Assembly: GCA_965223825.1 (NCBI GenBank)
Contig: OZ245018.1
Location: forward strand, 930,001-994,000
Source: CAJXQU01 sp965223825
GTDB taxonomy: Bacteria > Pseudomonadota > Gammaproteobacteria > CAJXQU01
Length of the DNA: 64,000 nucleotides
Reading direction: 5' to 3'
Below the pieces are notes generated by a model. That model saw only the letters and a program-made list of their open reading frames with translations, ran no database searches and was not told the origin of the DNA. Of this stretch, positions 26,138-34,945 are shown one piece after another. The translations under genes and the position numbers were made by a program. Numbering within the stretch: position 1 is the stretch's first letter; each line of letters opens with the position of its first letter.

Positions 26138-27409
26138 CTATAACTGAACCCGACCACCCAAAGAAAAGCGATTCTCTGAATAATCGTTATTATTTGTCAC
26201 AGCATCCGAGTCTCTTTGTAAATAATCGTAATCCATCAAAATTTGGAAGTGTCGATTGATCATATATGTCGCACCGAGGCCACTACCAAAGTAAGTATCG
26301 GTTTGATTAATCCCTTCAAAATCATCTTCTGATAGTCGCATGCGACCCTGAATCAATAGGTTTCGCATTAACTCGTGATCAATGGTGAGATTCGCTCTTG
26401 TATTAAAAATACCTGACGCGAAATTCGTACCGCGTTGTTGGTTTGTTTCTTCAATCGAACGGTTGAGAGAGCCTGTGACGGTGGTCATCTCTGAGGCGAG
26501 CCAAGTGAGTGATGCGCCACCGGAAAGGCCAGACACTTTACCTAATGCGAGGGCATCGTAATCCTGTTCGGTATAACCAACAAAAACATTGCCATATAAC
26601 GTGCCGGAGAGATCCAGATCCGTGCCGACGTCAATACTCAATCCATCAGAGTCGCGATCAAATGTTTGACCATCAATTACGTTGTCATAATCGATACTGT
26701 TTACCGCGGTTTGTACATAAGCGGTATAACCCGGCAACAAATCGTAGCCAAGTTTTATCGCACCTTCGATGCGATCACGATCGCGATCATCATTGTTAAT
26801 GACATTGCCTGTACTACCGCGTACATCGTCGTAATCTGTTGTACGGAAATTACTAGTGACTTCCACGCTGACTCGGTTAAACGTGCGGCGATAGCCGAGG
26901 TTAAAGCGATGCGTATCAAATGTTGTTGGTGTCAGGCCGTTCACATCATCTGGCGAATTTCGTTCTTCATGCTGTTCGGAAAAGTTATAACTCGCAGTGA
27001 CGCGCTGTGCATGATTTAAATCAAGGCGACCGCTTAATTCTGTTGAAAAATCTTCGTAATCTTCATTGTCATTATCGGCATAACGACCGATCGCGGCGTC
27101 TGTGCGAAAGTTAAGTGCGTGGCGTCCCCAAAGAGACTGAATATTTAAAGCCGGGCGAACGACAGAAACATAGTCTGAGATTTCATTTGATTGCGTGGCG
27201 TAGATGTTATCTTCGTACCGTTCTTGTAATACCAAGCTAGGATAAAGACGGAACGCGCCTGCACGTGCGCCGAGCGCGGCGAGCTCTGGACGTTCACGGG
27301 AGGTGACTGTCTCTGGCTTATAATTGTTCTCATCCATAGCCAATGCATTTTGGCCGGAATACAGACCTGTTTGCAGGATGAATAATGCGATTAATGGTTT
27401 CTTTTTCAT
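26138..27409 (-). CDS. outer-membrane beta-barrel protein of the exopolysaccharide locus
   Basis: 423 residues with a signal peptide (1-24, ending ALA) and alternating amphipathic strands to a terminal F-S-L-G-G-R-V-Q-L, an aromatic/hydrophobic end typical of outer-membrane barrels. It resembles the BBP2/EpsL-like porins found with exopolysaccharide and PEP-CTERM loci. Expected to be the outer-membrane conduit for the polymer made by neighbours. Rich in Asp/Asn/Arg in loops. Between the ligase gene and the Wza-like gene, all on one strand. Confidence 0.85.
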   Translation of the reverse strand: MKKKPLIALFILQTGLYSGQNALAMDENNYKPETVTSRERPELAALGARAGAFRLYPSLVLQERYEDNIYATQSNEISDYVSVVRPALNIQSLWGRHALNFRTDAAIGRYADNDNEDYEDFSTELSGRLDLNHAQRVTASYNFSEQHEERNSPDDVNGLTPTTFDTHRFNLGYRRTFNRVSVEVTSNFRTTDYDDVRGSTGNVINNDDRDRDRIEGAIKLGYDLLPGYTAYVQTAVNSIDYDNVIDGQTFDRDSDGLSIDVGTDLDLSGTLYGNVFVGYTEQDYDALALGKVSGLSGGASLTWLASEMTTVTGSLNRSIEETNQQRGTNFASGIFNTRANLTIDHELMRNLLIQGRMRLSEDDFEGINQTDTYFGSGLGATYMINRHFQILMDYDYLQRDSDAVTNNNDYSENRFSLGGRVQL

Positions 27410-27479
27410 AATTCCTACTACTTAAAAAGTTCTTCTCTACCCTTTATATCGGTTAATTGCGGCAAGTCTTTACATTTGT

Positions 27480-28673
27480 TCATTCTCTCAAGCGAACTTC
27501 GTAATGCAGAATCAAACCCCACATAAAACCTAACAAAACATAGATGTGTCGCCAGTGCGTACTATCAATTAAAAAGCTTTGTAGAAATGTGCTGATCAGA
27601 CAACCGAGCAAGACGAAACCGACGAATTGCATCTCTGTGCGTAACAGGCAGAATTTAATACCGCGGTATATCGTCATTAAAATAAACGTGATGAAAAACG
27701 TGCCAGCGAGCCAGCCTGCTTCTAAGAAAATGTAGAGATAAATGTTGTGAGGGACGATGCCGATCGGCAACTCGGATTGTTTTAGACCAATGCCCAGTGG
27801 CGTCATATAAATGTATTCGATGGCTTTTTGTTGCGCATGGAAGCGTTCGTTAACATCGTAGCCTTGTAGTTTTGCTCGCTCGCGAAAGAGATCACCCACG
27901 ATGTCTGTTGAGAGTAAATAGCCCAGTAAGATGATCGCAACAACCAAGCCAAAAATGGCGAATTTAATCAGTCGATCGACATCCTTAAAACTCCGCATGG
28001 TGAAGAAGCGCAACGCGATATAAAAGCTCATCGCTAGAATTAAATTCACCCAAGCACCGCGTGAAAAACTTAATAGTAAAGCGACGAGTGCAATACTGAA
28101 AAAAAGCAGGTTGATATACCAGCGACCGATATTGCTTTCTAGTCGGTAAAATAAATAGACCATGACAGGCACCAAATAGGGTCCAAACACGTTTGGATCT
28201 TTAAAGGTACTTTTGACACGAGAATGCATTAGGAAGGTATCGGCGCTCGGCATGACCTGGAAATAAGCGAGTATCCCCATTGCACAGACGATCACGCAGC
28301 CCAAGACGTAGCCATTCATAAGAACACTGAAATTACGTTTCGGGTTAGCAAAAATAAGGCTGGCGAGATACAGCATGATCAAACCAAGAAAAGTACGTAT
28401 GAAAAGTGGTTTGAATGTTGCTGAAGAATCTGGAGCAAGCAGCGAGCCGGGTAAACTGAAAACTAGATACAAGCCATAGATTGAGGCGATCGTGCCCAAG
28501 CCTTTAGGGAAATTTAAGCCAGAAACGATCGCAAAACCAAGCAGGCAGAGGCCTAACAACTCAAATGGTGACGGTTCAATTAACACAAAACCACTGACGA
28601 ACATCAGCAACCATGTAAGATACAAGGTCATGGAGCTTTGAGCGGGATTTTCAAATTCAACAGGATCGTACAT
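27480..28673 (-). CDS. O-antigen ligase/polymerase (Wzy/WaaL-type) membrane protein
   Basis: 397-residue membrane protein with ten or more helices and the large periplasmic loop of the Wzy_C family; KSTFKDPNVFGPYLVPVMV and the PHNIYLYIFLEAGW segment carry the conserved features. In this setting it more likely polymerises exopolysaccharide repeat units than ligates O-antigen. Its ATG shares CATG with the divergent hydrolase start. An internal ATG at 28631 would avoid this overlap. Confidence 0.87.
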   Translation of the reverse strand: MYDPVEFENPAQSSMTLYLTWLLMFVSGFVLIEPSPFELLGLCLLGFAIVSGLNFPKGLGTIASIYGLYLVFSLPGSLLAPDSSATFKPLFIRTFLGLIMLYLASLIFANPKRNFSVLMNGYVLGCVIVCAMGILAYFQVMPSADTFLMHSRVKSTFKDPNVFGPYLVPVMVYLFYRLESNIGRWYINLLFFSIALVALLLSFSRGAWVNLILAMSFYIALRFFTMRSFKDVDRLIKFAIFGLVVAIILLGYLLSTDIVGDLFRERAKLQGYDVNERFHAQQKAIEYIYMTPLGIGLKQSELPIGIVPHNIYLYIFLEAGWLAGTFFITFILMTIYRGIKFCLLRTEMQFVGFVLLGCLISTFLQSFLIDSTHWRHIYVLLGFMWGLILHYEVRLRE

Positions 28674-30318
28674 GGATATTAATCGTTTTCAATTAAGAGC
28701 TTTAGCGACCAAATCAGATTTTTATAAAGTGTTGTTCAGTCTTTTTCTGACGTTTCCGAGCCTTCTTTGCGCGAAAGAAAAACTCTCCGAGCAAAAAACA
28801 TCGCACTACCAGGTACAAATCGGCGACAGCCAACCACGCCACGTATACCCACCCGGCCAAGCGGTTACGATCACAATCAAAGTCTCGAGCGATTCGCTAG
28901 ACGATTATCAGCCAAAGCGCTCAAGCCCACTCAACTATCAGTGGCAAGACATGGACGGAAACTCTCTTTCTGATAAAACCGTACTGCCAATTAACGAAGT
29001 GATCGCAGCACGAGCGCCAATTCTAGAACAGGGGTATCTTGCCCTTGTTATCGCATCTGATCAGCCAAATGTGCAGATCATGGACCGGGAAATTAACGAG
29101 CCGATGCGTTTTGGTTTTGTCATTCGCGATCCGAATCAAAAACGAACGGAGCTGTTACCACACCAGAGTCAGTTTGGTTTAGTACACACCGAGTCTGCTG
29201 ATCTTGATGCGCCGATTTGGCTGAAAACCATGACCTGGCATACAACTCCCGCAGAATGGTGGCAGTTTGAAATTCAGAGGCGACGTGATCGTGGATTCGA
29301 AGAACTCCCCATTGCCACGGGGGAATTCTGGCAAACAGAGGATGATCAGCCTGTTACAGAAAAACAGCTTGAAAACATGGCAGCACACTTTAGAGATTAT
29401 CTAGGTGCCGCACCAGACGTAGCCTATTGGGAATTGGGAATTGAAGAAAATTTGTCGAACCGATTTCGACAGCCGTATTATTGGTCAAACTTGGCGCTCA
29501 AAACTCAGCGATTTAACGCGCAAAAAAAACCAACAGGATCGGAGGCAAAATTAATTTATCAAATCGCAGAAACGCGAATTGAACCAGTGAGATCGTTTCT
29601 TCGGAGCAATGCCGCACGCGAATTCGATATTCTTTCTTTGCATCCATACGCATGGCCGGATTTCCCTGATCCGGAAAGTTGGTTGCCGACGTATATGACT
29701 AAAATTCGTAGTGAAATGCGTGCAGCACATCGAACGATGCCGATCTGGTTTACAGAAGTTGGCGCACCATTACGTGGACACACGGCAGATCATTTTTTTG
29801 GTTACCCTAGTTCTAACGTGGAAGTACCAGGTTTTACCGATGTGCAATCAGTTGAATATGTAATAAAACTACACGTGGTCGCTTTGCAAGAAGGCGTCGA
29901 AAAAATTTTCTGGTACAACTATCGCGATCGTGAAGTGGCGCGTGAGTATGCGGAAAATCATTTTGGTTTAGTTGATTACCGTGGGTTTCCGAAACCGATC
30001 TACGCGGCCTATATGCAATTAATTGATTTGCTCAACGGGAAAAAATCGGTACAAAAAGTTGATCATAAAGACACCTCGATTGCGCATTATCGGTTTGAAA
30101 ATACAGATCGAGAACATGATGGCCAGGTTGAAGTTATTTGGTTACTCGAGCCTCAAAAAAAATCGGACTATAATCTTACTGACTTTATCGGTGAGTCCCA
30201 GTCTTTCACAATTTCCGGAAGTTTGGGTGAGACGATATTGCCCGAAAAAAATCCTGATGGATATTCAAAAATCACGTTACGATCAACGCCTATTTTTATT
30301 CAGGTGAGTGCTGAATAA
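28672..30318 (+). CDS. exported clan GH-A (GH39-like) glycoside hydrolase of the polysaccharide locus
   Basis: 548 residues. A signal-like N-terminus (to about 34), a beta-sandwich-like region (40-150), then a TIM-barrel glycosidase. VAYWELGIEEN (250-260) supplies the expected acid/base Glu259 and PIWFTEVGAP (357-366) the nucleophile Glu362, the spacing and order of clan GH-A; LSLHPYAWPD near 321 and KIFWYNYRD near 418 are further barrel strands. Position inside the export locus suggests trimming or clearing of the polymer in the periplasm, like PslG. Family assignment is from motifs only. Ends one base before the convergent flippase gene. Confidence 0.72.
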   Translation: MDINRFQLRALATKSDFYKVLFSLFLTFPSLLCAKEKLSEQKTSHYQVQIGDSQPRHVYPPGQAVTITIKVSSDSLDDYQPKRSSPLNYQWQDMDGNSLSDKTVLPINEVIAARAPILEQGYLALVIASDQPNVQIMDREINEPMRFGFVIRDPNQKRTELLPHQSQFGLVHTESADLDAPIWLKTMTWHTTPAEWWQFEIQRRRDRGFEELPIATGEFWQTEDDQPVTEKQLENMAAHFRDYLGAAPDVAYWELGIEENLSNRFRQPYYWSNLALKTQRFNAQKKPTGSEAKLIYQIAETRIEPVRSFLRSNAAREFDILSLHPYAWPDFPDPESWLPTYMTKIRSEMRAAHRTMPIWFTEVGAPLRGHTADHFFGYPSSNVEVPGFTDVQSVEYVIKLHVVALQEGVEKIFWYNYRDREVAREYAENHFGLVDYRGFPKPIYAAYMQLIDLLNGKKSVQKVDHKDTSIAHYRFENTDREHDGQVEVIWLLEPQKKSDYNLTDFIGESQSFTISGSLGETILPEKNPDGYSKITLRSTPIFIQVSAE

Positions 30319-30319
30319 A

Positions 30320-31657
30320 TTATCCGCGATGAATAAAATGACTCAATAAATGTGAATGAATATTCAGATGTCGTTTAACTAATAAACACATCCAGACATT
30401 CCACATCGCCGTGATCAGAATAACGCCTAACGCGGCACCGAGCATACCGAAGATTGGAACGAGGATGACGTCCATCAGCAGTATTCCGATCAACGCGACG
30501 CTGAAAACCATCATGCTGTAATCCTGATGGCCAGTGACATTCAGTAAGCTTGATACAGGACCAAAAAACACAATGATCAACTGGCAAGCGGAGAGTAGGG
30601 CAAACACGTCATAACCGGTGACAAACTCGTCACCGAAGAACCCTAAAATTTGTCGTCCAAATAAAATAAAAAAGATCACGCATGCCAGGCCCGGCCAAAA
30701 CATTAATTGCGTACTTTGAGTGGTCAGTTTTTGTAAACCTTCATGATCACCTTCAGCAAACATCAGTGCCGCTTTTGGACGAAAAATACTGTCGACGGCG
30801 AAGATCATAAAGCTGATCAACATTGCTACGCGGAAGGCAATACTGAAGATCGCGACGTCATCTGGCGGGAGAAAAAAACCTACCATAATGACGCTGATCT
30901 CAGGGAGAAAACTGATGTACAACATCGGCACTAATTGCGGTAAACCAATACGGATCCATGATCGCGTGAGATACGTTGGTGTTGGGTTTCCAATTTTCTT
31001 TTCCAACATTTTTCGGAAAAATAAATAATGAATGAAGGTCACGAAAACCATCGCCATGAGTTGGTAGATCATGACTTGTTCGGCTTTTAATTCATGTTGA
31101 GTGAACCAAACAAAGGCAACAGCGAGTAAGAGTAAAACGGGGCGAAAAACTGTATTCGGCAGGATCATCATATAAAGCCAAGAAAACGCATGCGACGTGG
31201 CTTCGTGCATAACAGCAGTGAGATAAACAGGGAGTACGACGAGCGCGAGCAAGAGTGTGTTGCGGTATTCCGGATCGACCAGTCCATCAATAAAATAAAT
31301 CAAGCCGGCGAGAATCAACGAGGTTACGATGCCTAATGACCAGAAAAGTTGACGACCCCGCAGTAGATAGCCTTTGATCAGATCGTGGCGTTTTTCGCTT
31401 AGCGCTTGTCCGATCACACGAAATGAGGACATTTCATAGCCCAAGCTGACAATCGTTGCGAGAATAATCATCCATGAAAAGGCGTAAACATAAATGCCGA
31501 GCTGATGAGCGCCCATCCAGCGTGCCAGTAACATCTGCGTCAAAAATGCGGCCGCCGCACCAGCCACGCGCAAACCAAACATAATGCTCGATGTGCCGAG
31601 TAAAGATCGTAATCCGTGAATCGTCTTGGCTTCAGCCTGACTATCTTGTGAGCTCAT
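30320..31657 (-). CDS. Wzx-like oligosaccharide flippase
   Basis: 445-residue, about 12-14-helix protein of the polysaccharide-biosynthesis MATE/MOP group that flips lipid-linked repeat units across the inner membrane. LGTSSIMFGLRVAGAAAAF in helix 1, ARWMGAHQLGIYVYA and the YEMSSFRVIGQ loop match flippases. No family-specific sugar can be read. It completes the Wzx/Wzy-type set with the ligase/polymerase and kinase. Confidence 0.88.
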   Translation of the reverse strand: MSSQDSQAEAKTIHGLRSLLGTSSIMFGLRVAGAAAAFLTQMLLARWMGAHQLGIYVYAFSWMIILATIVSLGYEMSSFRVIGQALSEKRHDLIKGYLLRGRQLFWSLGIVTSLILAGLIYFIDGLVDPEYRNTLLLALVVLPVYLTAVMHEATSHAFSWLYMMILPNTVFRPVLLLLAVAFVWFTQHELKAEQVMIYQLMAMVFVTFIHYLFFRKMLEKKIGNPTPTYLTRSWIRIGLPQLVPMLYISFLPEISVIMVGFFLPPDDVAIFSIAFRVAMLISFMIFAVDSIFRPKAALMFAEGDHEGLQKLTTQSTQLMFWPGLACVIFFILFGRQILGFFGDEFVTGYDVFALLSACQLIIVFFGPVSSLLNVTGHQDYSMMVFSVALIGILLMDVILVPIFGMLGAALGVILITAMWNVWMCLLVKRHLNIHSHLLSHFIHRG

Positions 31658-31808
31658 AATGGGGGGAATTCCTTGAGATTCAGCCTCGTCAGCAGTCCAG
31701 TTTCACAAGGCAATTTATGCTCCGCGAGTGTAAACCAGATACGCTGGTTTTTCTGTGTCGAATTGAAAATCGTGTACAATTCCAGCTCTTTATACCTGAG
31801 GTTTGAAC

Positions 31809-32363
31809 GTGGAACAATTCAGAGGGACAACCATTCTCTCCGTGCGTCGCAACGGCCATGTTGTGATTGGCGGTGACGGACAAGTGACATTAGGCGACAC
31901 GGTGTTAAAAGGTAATGCGCGCAAAGTAAGACGCCTGAATAGTGAAACAAATCAAGTGGTTGCTGGTTTTGCTGGGGGCACGGCAGACGCCTTCACCCTA
32001 TTTGAACGGCTTGAAGCGAAACTGCAAAAACATCAAGGTAATCTGATGCGAGCAGCGGTCGAACTCGCGAAAGACTGGCGTTCCGATCGAGCCCTTCGCA
32101 AACTCGAAGCCATGCTGATCGTGGCGGATAAAGAGAATTCCTTCATCATCACCGGTAACGGCGACGTGGTTGATCCGGAAGTGCCGGAAAATGGCTTACT
32201 TGCGATCGGCTCCGGTAGCTCCTTCGCAAAATCGGCCGCAAAAGCGCTTCTCGATAATACCGAACTGGACGCGCGTAGCATTGTCGAAAAATCCTTACTG
32301 ATCGCTGCTGATATTTGCATTTACACTAATGGCAATCTTGTCATTGAAGAACTGGACGCCTAA
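31809..32363 (+). CDS. hslV: ATP-dependent protease subunit HslV
   Basis: Proteolytic subunit of the HslUV (ClpYQ) protease, an N-terminal-nucleophile Thr peptidase. The mature enzyme should begin at the first Thr of G-TTILSVRRNGHVV after removal of MEQFRG. GGDGQVTLG, AGFAGGTADAFTL and the end LVIEELDA are conserved. GTG at 31809 is preferred, with GAGG seven bases upstream; a TTG two codons earlier is the alternative. hslU starts 19 bases after the stop. Confidence 0.97.
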   Translation: MEQFRGTTILSVRRNGHVVIGGDGQVTLGDTVLKGNARKVRRLNSETNQVVAGFAGGTADAFTLFERLEAKLQKHQGNLMRAAVELAKDWRSDRALRKLEAMLIVADKENSFIITGNGDVVDPEVPENGLLAIGSGSSFAKSAAKALLDNTELDARSIVEKSLLIAADICIYTNGNLVIEELDA

Positions 32364-32382
32364 GCGCAAGAACATAATTCGT

Positions 32383-33711
32383 ATGACTGAACTGACTCCT
32401 AAAGAAATCGTAAACGAACTGAATAAACACATCATTGGCCAAGACGACGCGAAACGAGCCGTTGCCGTGGCGCTGCGGAATCGCTGGCGTCGCTCGCAAG
32501 TGGATGAAGATCTACGTGCCGAAATTACGCCAAAAAATATTCTCATGATCGGCCCAACCGGTGTCGGTAAAACCGAAATTGCTCGTCGACTGGCGAAACT
32601 GGCGAATGCACCGTTTATTAAAGTTGAAGCGACGAAATTCACTGAGGTCGGTTATGTCGGACGCGACGTGGAATCGATCGTTCGTGATCTGGCGGACATC
32701 GCGATCAAAATGCACCGTGAAAACGCGATGAAGAAATTTCGAACCAAAGCAGAAGATTTAGCCGAAGATCGCATTCTTGAAATCCTGCTACCGAGTGCTC
32801 GCACCGGAGAGCCTGACAACGAGCTAGAAGAGACTGGCACACGTCAGACATTTCGCAAAATGCTGCGCGAAGGTACGCTCGATGACAAAGAGATCGAAAT
32901 CGAAGTCAGCGCATCACAAATGGGCGTCGAAATCATGGCGCCGCCGGGTATGGAAGAAATGACCAGCCAATTGCAAAACATGTTTCAAAACATGGGCGGC
33001 AGTGGCAAAACCAGCACACGGAAAATGAAAATAAAAGACGCGCACAAAGTCCTGATCGACGAAGAAGCTGCGAAAATGGTCAACGAAGAAGAAATCAAAG
33101 CCGAAGCGATAACGGCAGTTGAACAAAACGGCATTGTTTTCCTTGATGAGCTGGATAAAGTCGCCTCCCGATCCGATCAAAGCAGCGGTGCGGATGTTTC
33201 GCGCGAAGGCGTACAGCGTGATCTGTTACCACTGGTCGAGGGCAGCACCGTCACCACAAAATACGGCATGATCAAAACGGATCACATTTTATTTATTGCA
33301 TCAGGCGCATTTCACTTATCAAAACCTTCTGATCTGATTCCGGAATTACAAGGTCGCTTACCGAACCGCGTTGAATTATTCGCACTAACCGTCGATGACT
33401 TTGTGCGGATCTTAAGCGAACCAAATGCCTCGCTGACAGAGCAATATCACGCGCTCATGAAAACCGAAGGTGTGGAGTTATCTTTTGATGAATCCGGCAT
33501 TAAACGCATCGCTGAGATCGCATGGCAAGTCAACCAAACCAACGAAAATATCGGCGCACGTCGTTTGCATACCGTTGTTGAACGGCTGCTAGAAGAAATT
33601 TCCTTTGAAGCAGATGGCGATCAAAAAACCGTCACAATCGATGCAGACTATGTTGATCAACAACTCGGTGAACTCGCGCAAGACGAGGATATGACGAAGT
33701 ATATTCTGTAA
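32383..33711 (+). CDS. hslU: HslU, ATPase subunit of the HslUV protease
   Basis: Hexameric AAA+ unfoldase feeding HslV. 442 residues. Walker A GPTGVGKTEIARRLAKL (about 56-72), the pore motif GYVGRD, Walker B IVFLDELDKV, sensor and arginine-finger region GRLPNRVEL, and the C-terminal TKYIL tail that inserts into HslV are all present. Start at 32383 gives MTELTPKEIVNELN, the family N-terminus. Probably co-transcribed with hslV. A REP-type hairpin lies 10 bases past the stop. Confidence 0.97.
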   Translation: MTELTPKEIVNELNKHIIGQDDAKRAVAVALRNRWRRSQVDEDLRAEITPKNILMIGPTGVGKTEIARRLAKLANAPFIKVEATKFTEVGYVGRDVESIVRDLADIAIKMHRENAMKKFRTKAEDLAEDRILEILLPSARTGEPDNELEETGTRQTFRKMLREGTLDDKEIEIEVSASQMGVEIMAPPGMEEMTSQLQNMFQNMGGSGKTSTRKMKIKDAHKVLIDEEAAKMVNEEEIKAEAITAVEQNGIVFLDELDKVASRSDQSSGADVSREGVQRDLLPLVEGSTVTTKYGMIKTDHILFIASGAFHLSKPSDLIPELQGRLPNRVELFALTVDDFVRILSEPNASLTEQYHALMKTEGVELSFDESGIKRIAEIAWQVNQTNENIGARRLHTVVERLLEEISFEADGDQKTVTIDADYVDQQLGELAQDEDMTKYIL

Positions 33712-33721
33712 GTAGAAAAAA

Positions 33722-33750
33722 GTAGGGCGCACTCGCGTGCAGTGCGCCGA
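33722..33750 (+). repeat. REP-like element 1
   Basis: Starts with GTAG, the tetranucleotide typical of REP elements, then an 8-bp hairpin GGCGCACT-CGCGTGC-AGTGCGCC (33726-33748). It faces a related element at 34307-34337 in inverted orientation, with the decayed transposase between them. Confidence 0.65.
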
Positions 33751-33755
33751 TTAAA

Positions 33756-34268
33756 CTAATCTTCATAAGGTAAATTTTTTTCTAGACCACCAGCTTAAAT
33801 TTCCTCATAAGTACTTTTTTCAATCAAGCGATGAAAAGTTGAGTAAGGTCAATCTTTCACCCGACGAACCAAACCATGCTTAACTGGATTGACACGCGCA
33901 TAATTCATATGGCGGTAATCTTTTTCATCTGTGATCAAATGTTCCCAATATTGACGTTGCCATATTCCACGTTCGCGACGTTTCACACGAACATGACTTT
34001 TATATTCCTGTTTTGGAATATTCTTTGAGAAGAGCATTTTGATTGAGCGCAGTCATATTGAAAAGTCTCAATCATTCTCAGGCCGTTCGATCACACAATG
34101 TATATGATCAGGTAAAACCACCTAGGCATGAATAGTAAATGGATGCGATCGTTTTGTTGTTGAGATAGCATTCCGTAGAATTTCAATATTATGGGTTTAG
34201 ATTGAATTGTTCTTTCGCGTTAAACAATTCACCGTCACGAAATACGTTCCGCTGGGGAGCATGCTCAT
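33756..34268 (-). pseudogene. REP-associated tyrosine transposase (RAYT) pseudogene
   Basis: Fossil of a Y1/IS200-like RAYT that can be read in one frame throughout: SGTYFVTVNC, RSHPFTIHA, VVLPDHIHCVIERP with the metal-binding HxH, KNIPKQEYKSH, GIWQRQYWEHLI, RHMNYARVNPVKHGLV with the catalytic Tyr, then PYSTFHRLIEK. Six in-frame stops break it (34197-34199, 34122-34124, 34068-34070, 34053-34055, 33849-33851, 33795-33797), and at least three sit where relatives have Trp. No frameshift is needed. The longest open piece is only 62 codons, so it cannot be functional. Flanked by inverted REP elements. Confidence 0.85.
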
Positions 34269-34306
34269 CTATATCCATTATTAAAAATGATAGCGGAATT
34301 AAATTC

Positions 34307-34337
34307 GGTGCTCTGCACGTGAGTGCGTGCGCCCTAC
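34307..34337 (-). repeat. REP-like element 2 (inverted)
   Basis: On the minus strand it begins GTAGGGCGCAC like element 1, then folds as a hairpin (GGTGC/GCGCC and TGCAC/GTGCG around a GTGA loop). Shared core with element 1 read in reverse is CTGCACG-C/T-GAGTGCG ... CCCTAC. Confidence 0.6.
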
Positions 34338-34363
34338 GGGATTTGGATCTGGATATTCATTCT

Positions 34364-34735
34364 TTACGCAGCTCTCGGATCAAGACCAAGTGGTACATAT
34401 TCTTTGTTCATATATTCTTCCGCATTGAATCTTTCTAGTCTTAGCATATCGGGAGGAATTTCTTTCGAATCGTTATACATAAAGATTGTCATTTCAAACC
34501 GTGTATCGGGACCTTTAGAACGAAATAGCAGAAAGTTTTCATACCCTTTTTCATGAGTCATGTTCGCAGCTTTCTTAACAATTCTTGGTAGTAAGTTTTT
34601 ATCTTGAATCATGTTGATAGGGTAAGAAAGTATGACAATATTTTGTTCTAACTCTTGCACTTCTTGAAATTCTTTTTTTTGCAATGTGTTACAAGAAGCC
34701 AACAATAAACAAATAGTAAGGATAATATATCGCAT
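34364..34735 (-). CDS. hypothetical lipoprotein
   Basis: 123 residues. The N-terminus MRYIILTICLLLASCN is a lipoprotein signal with lipobox LASC, so the mature protein is lipid-anchored at Cys15. The rest is soluble and charged with no recognised domain. Its DNA is clearly A/T-richer than the neighbours and it borders the REP/RAYT remnant and a 210-bp A/T-rich spacer, so it may be acquired. No strong ribosome-binding site. Confidence 0.6.
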   Translation of the reverse strand: MRYIILTICLLLASCNTLQKKEFQEVQELEQNIVILSYPINMIQDKNLLPRIVKKAANMTHEKGYENFLLFRSKGPDTRFEMTIFMYNDSKEIPPDMLRLERFNAEEYMNKEYVPLGLDPRAA

Positions 34736-34945
34736 ATGTAAAATAGCTATTTAGGTGTCTGAGGGTTTAATAAAATCGAGAGATTTAATTATTAAAGCGC
34801 TTTAGAATTAATATGAGTATAAGACAGTTAGACTGGTCATAATTTCCGATTTTGCAAATAACGGTATATTTTAGAAAAATTGGAATGGAAAGTTGAGTGA
34901 CGTGTTGTCACAATCGAATTGAGTGCTCGATATGTGATGGATAAT

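Noticed and set aside
31740..31808. sigma-32 promoter for hslVU
   Set aside because: A TTGAAA is present but no CCCCAT-type -10 lies at the right distance.
33849..34037. 62-codon open frame with RAYT similarity as an independent gene
   Set aside because: It is one fragment of a longer reading frame interrupted by six stops; annotated as a pseudogene instead.
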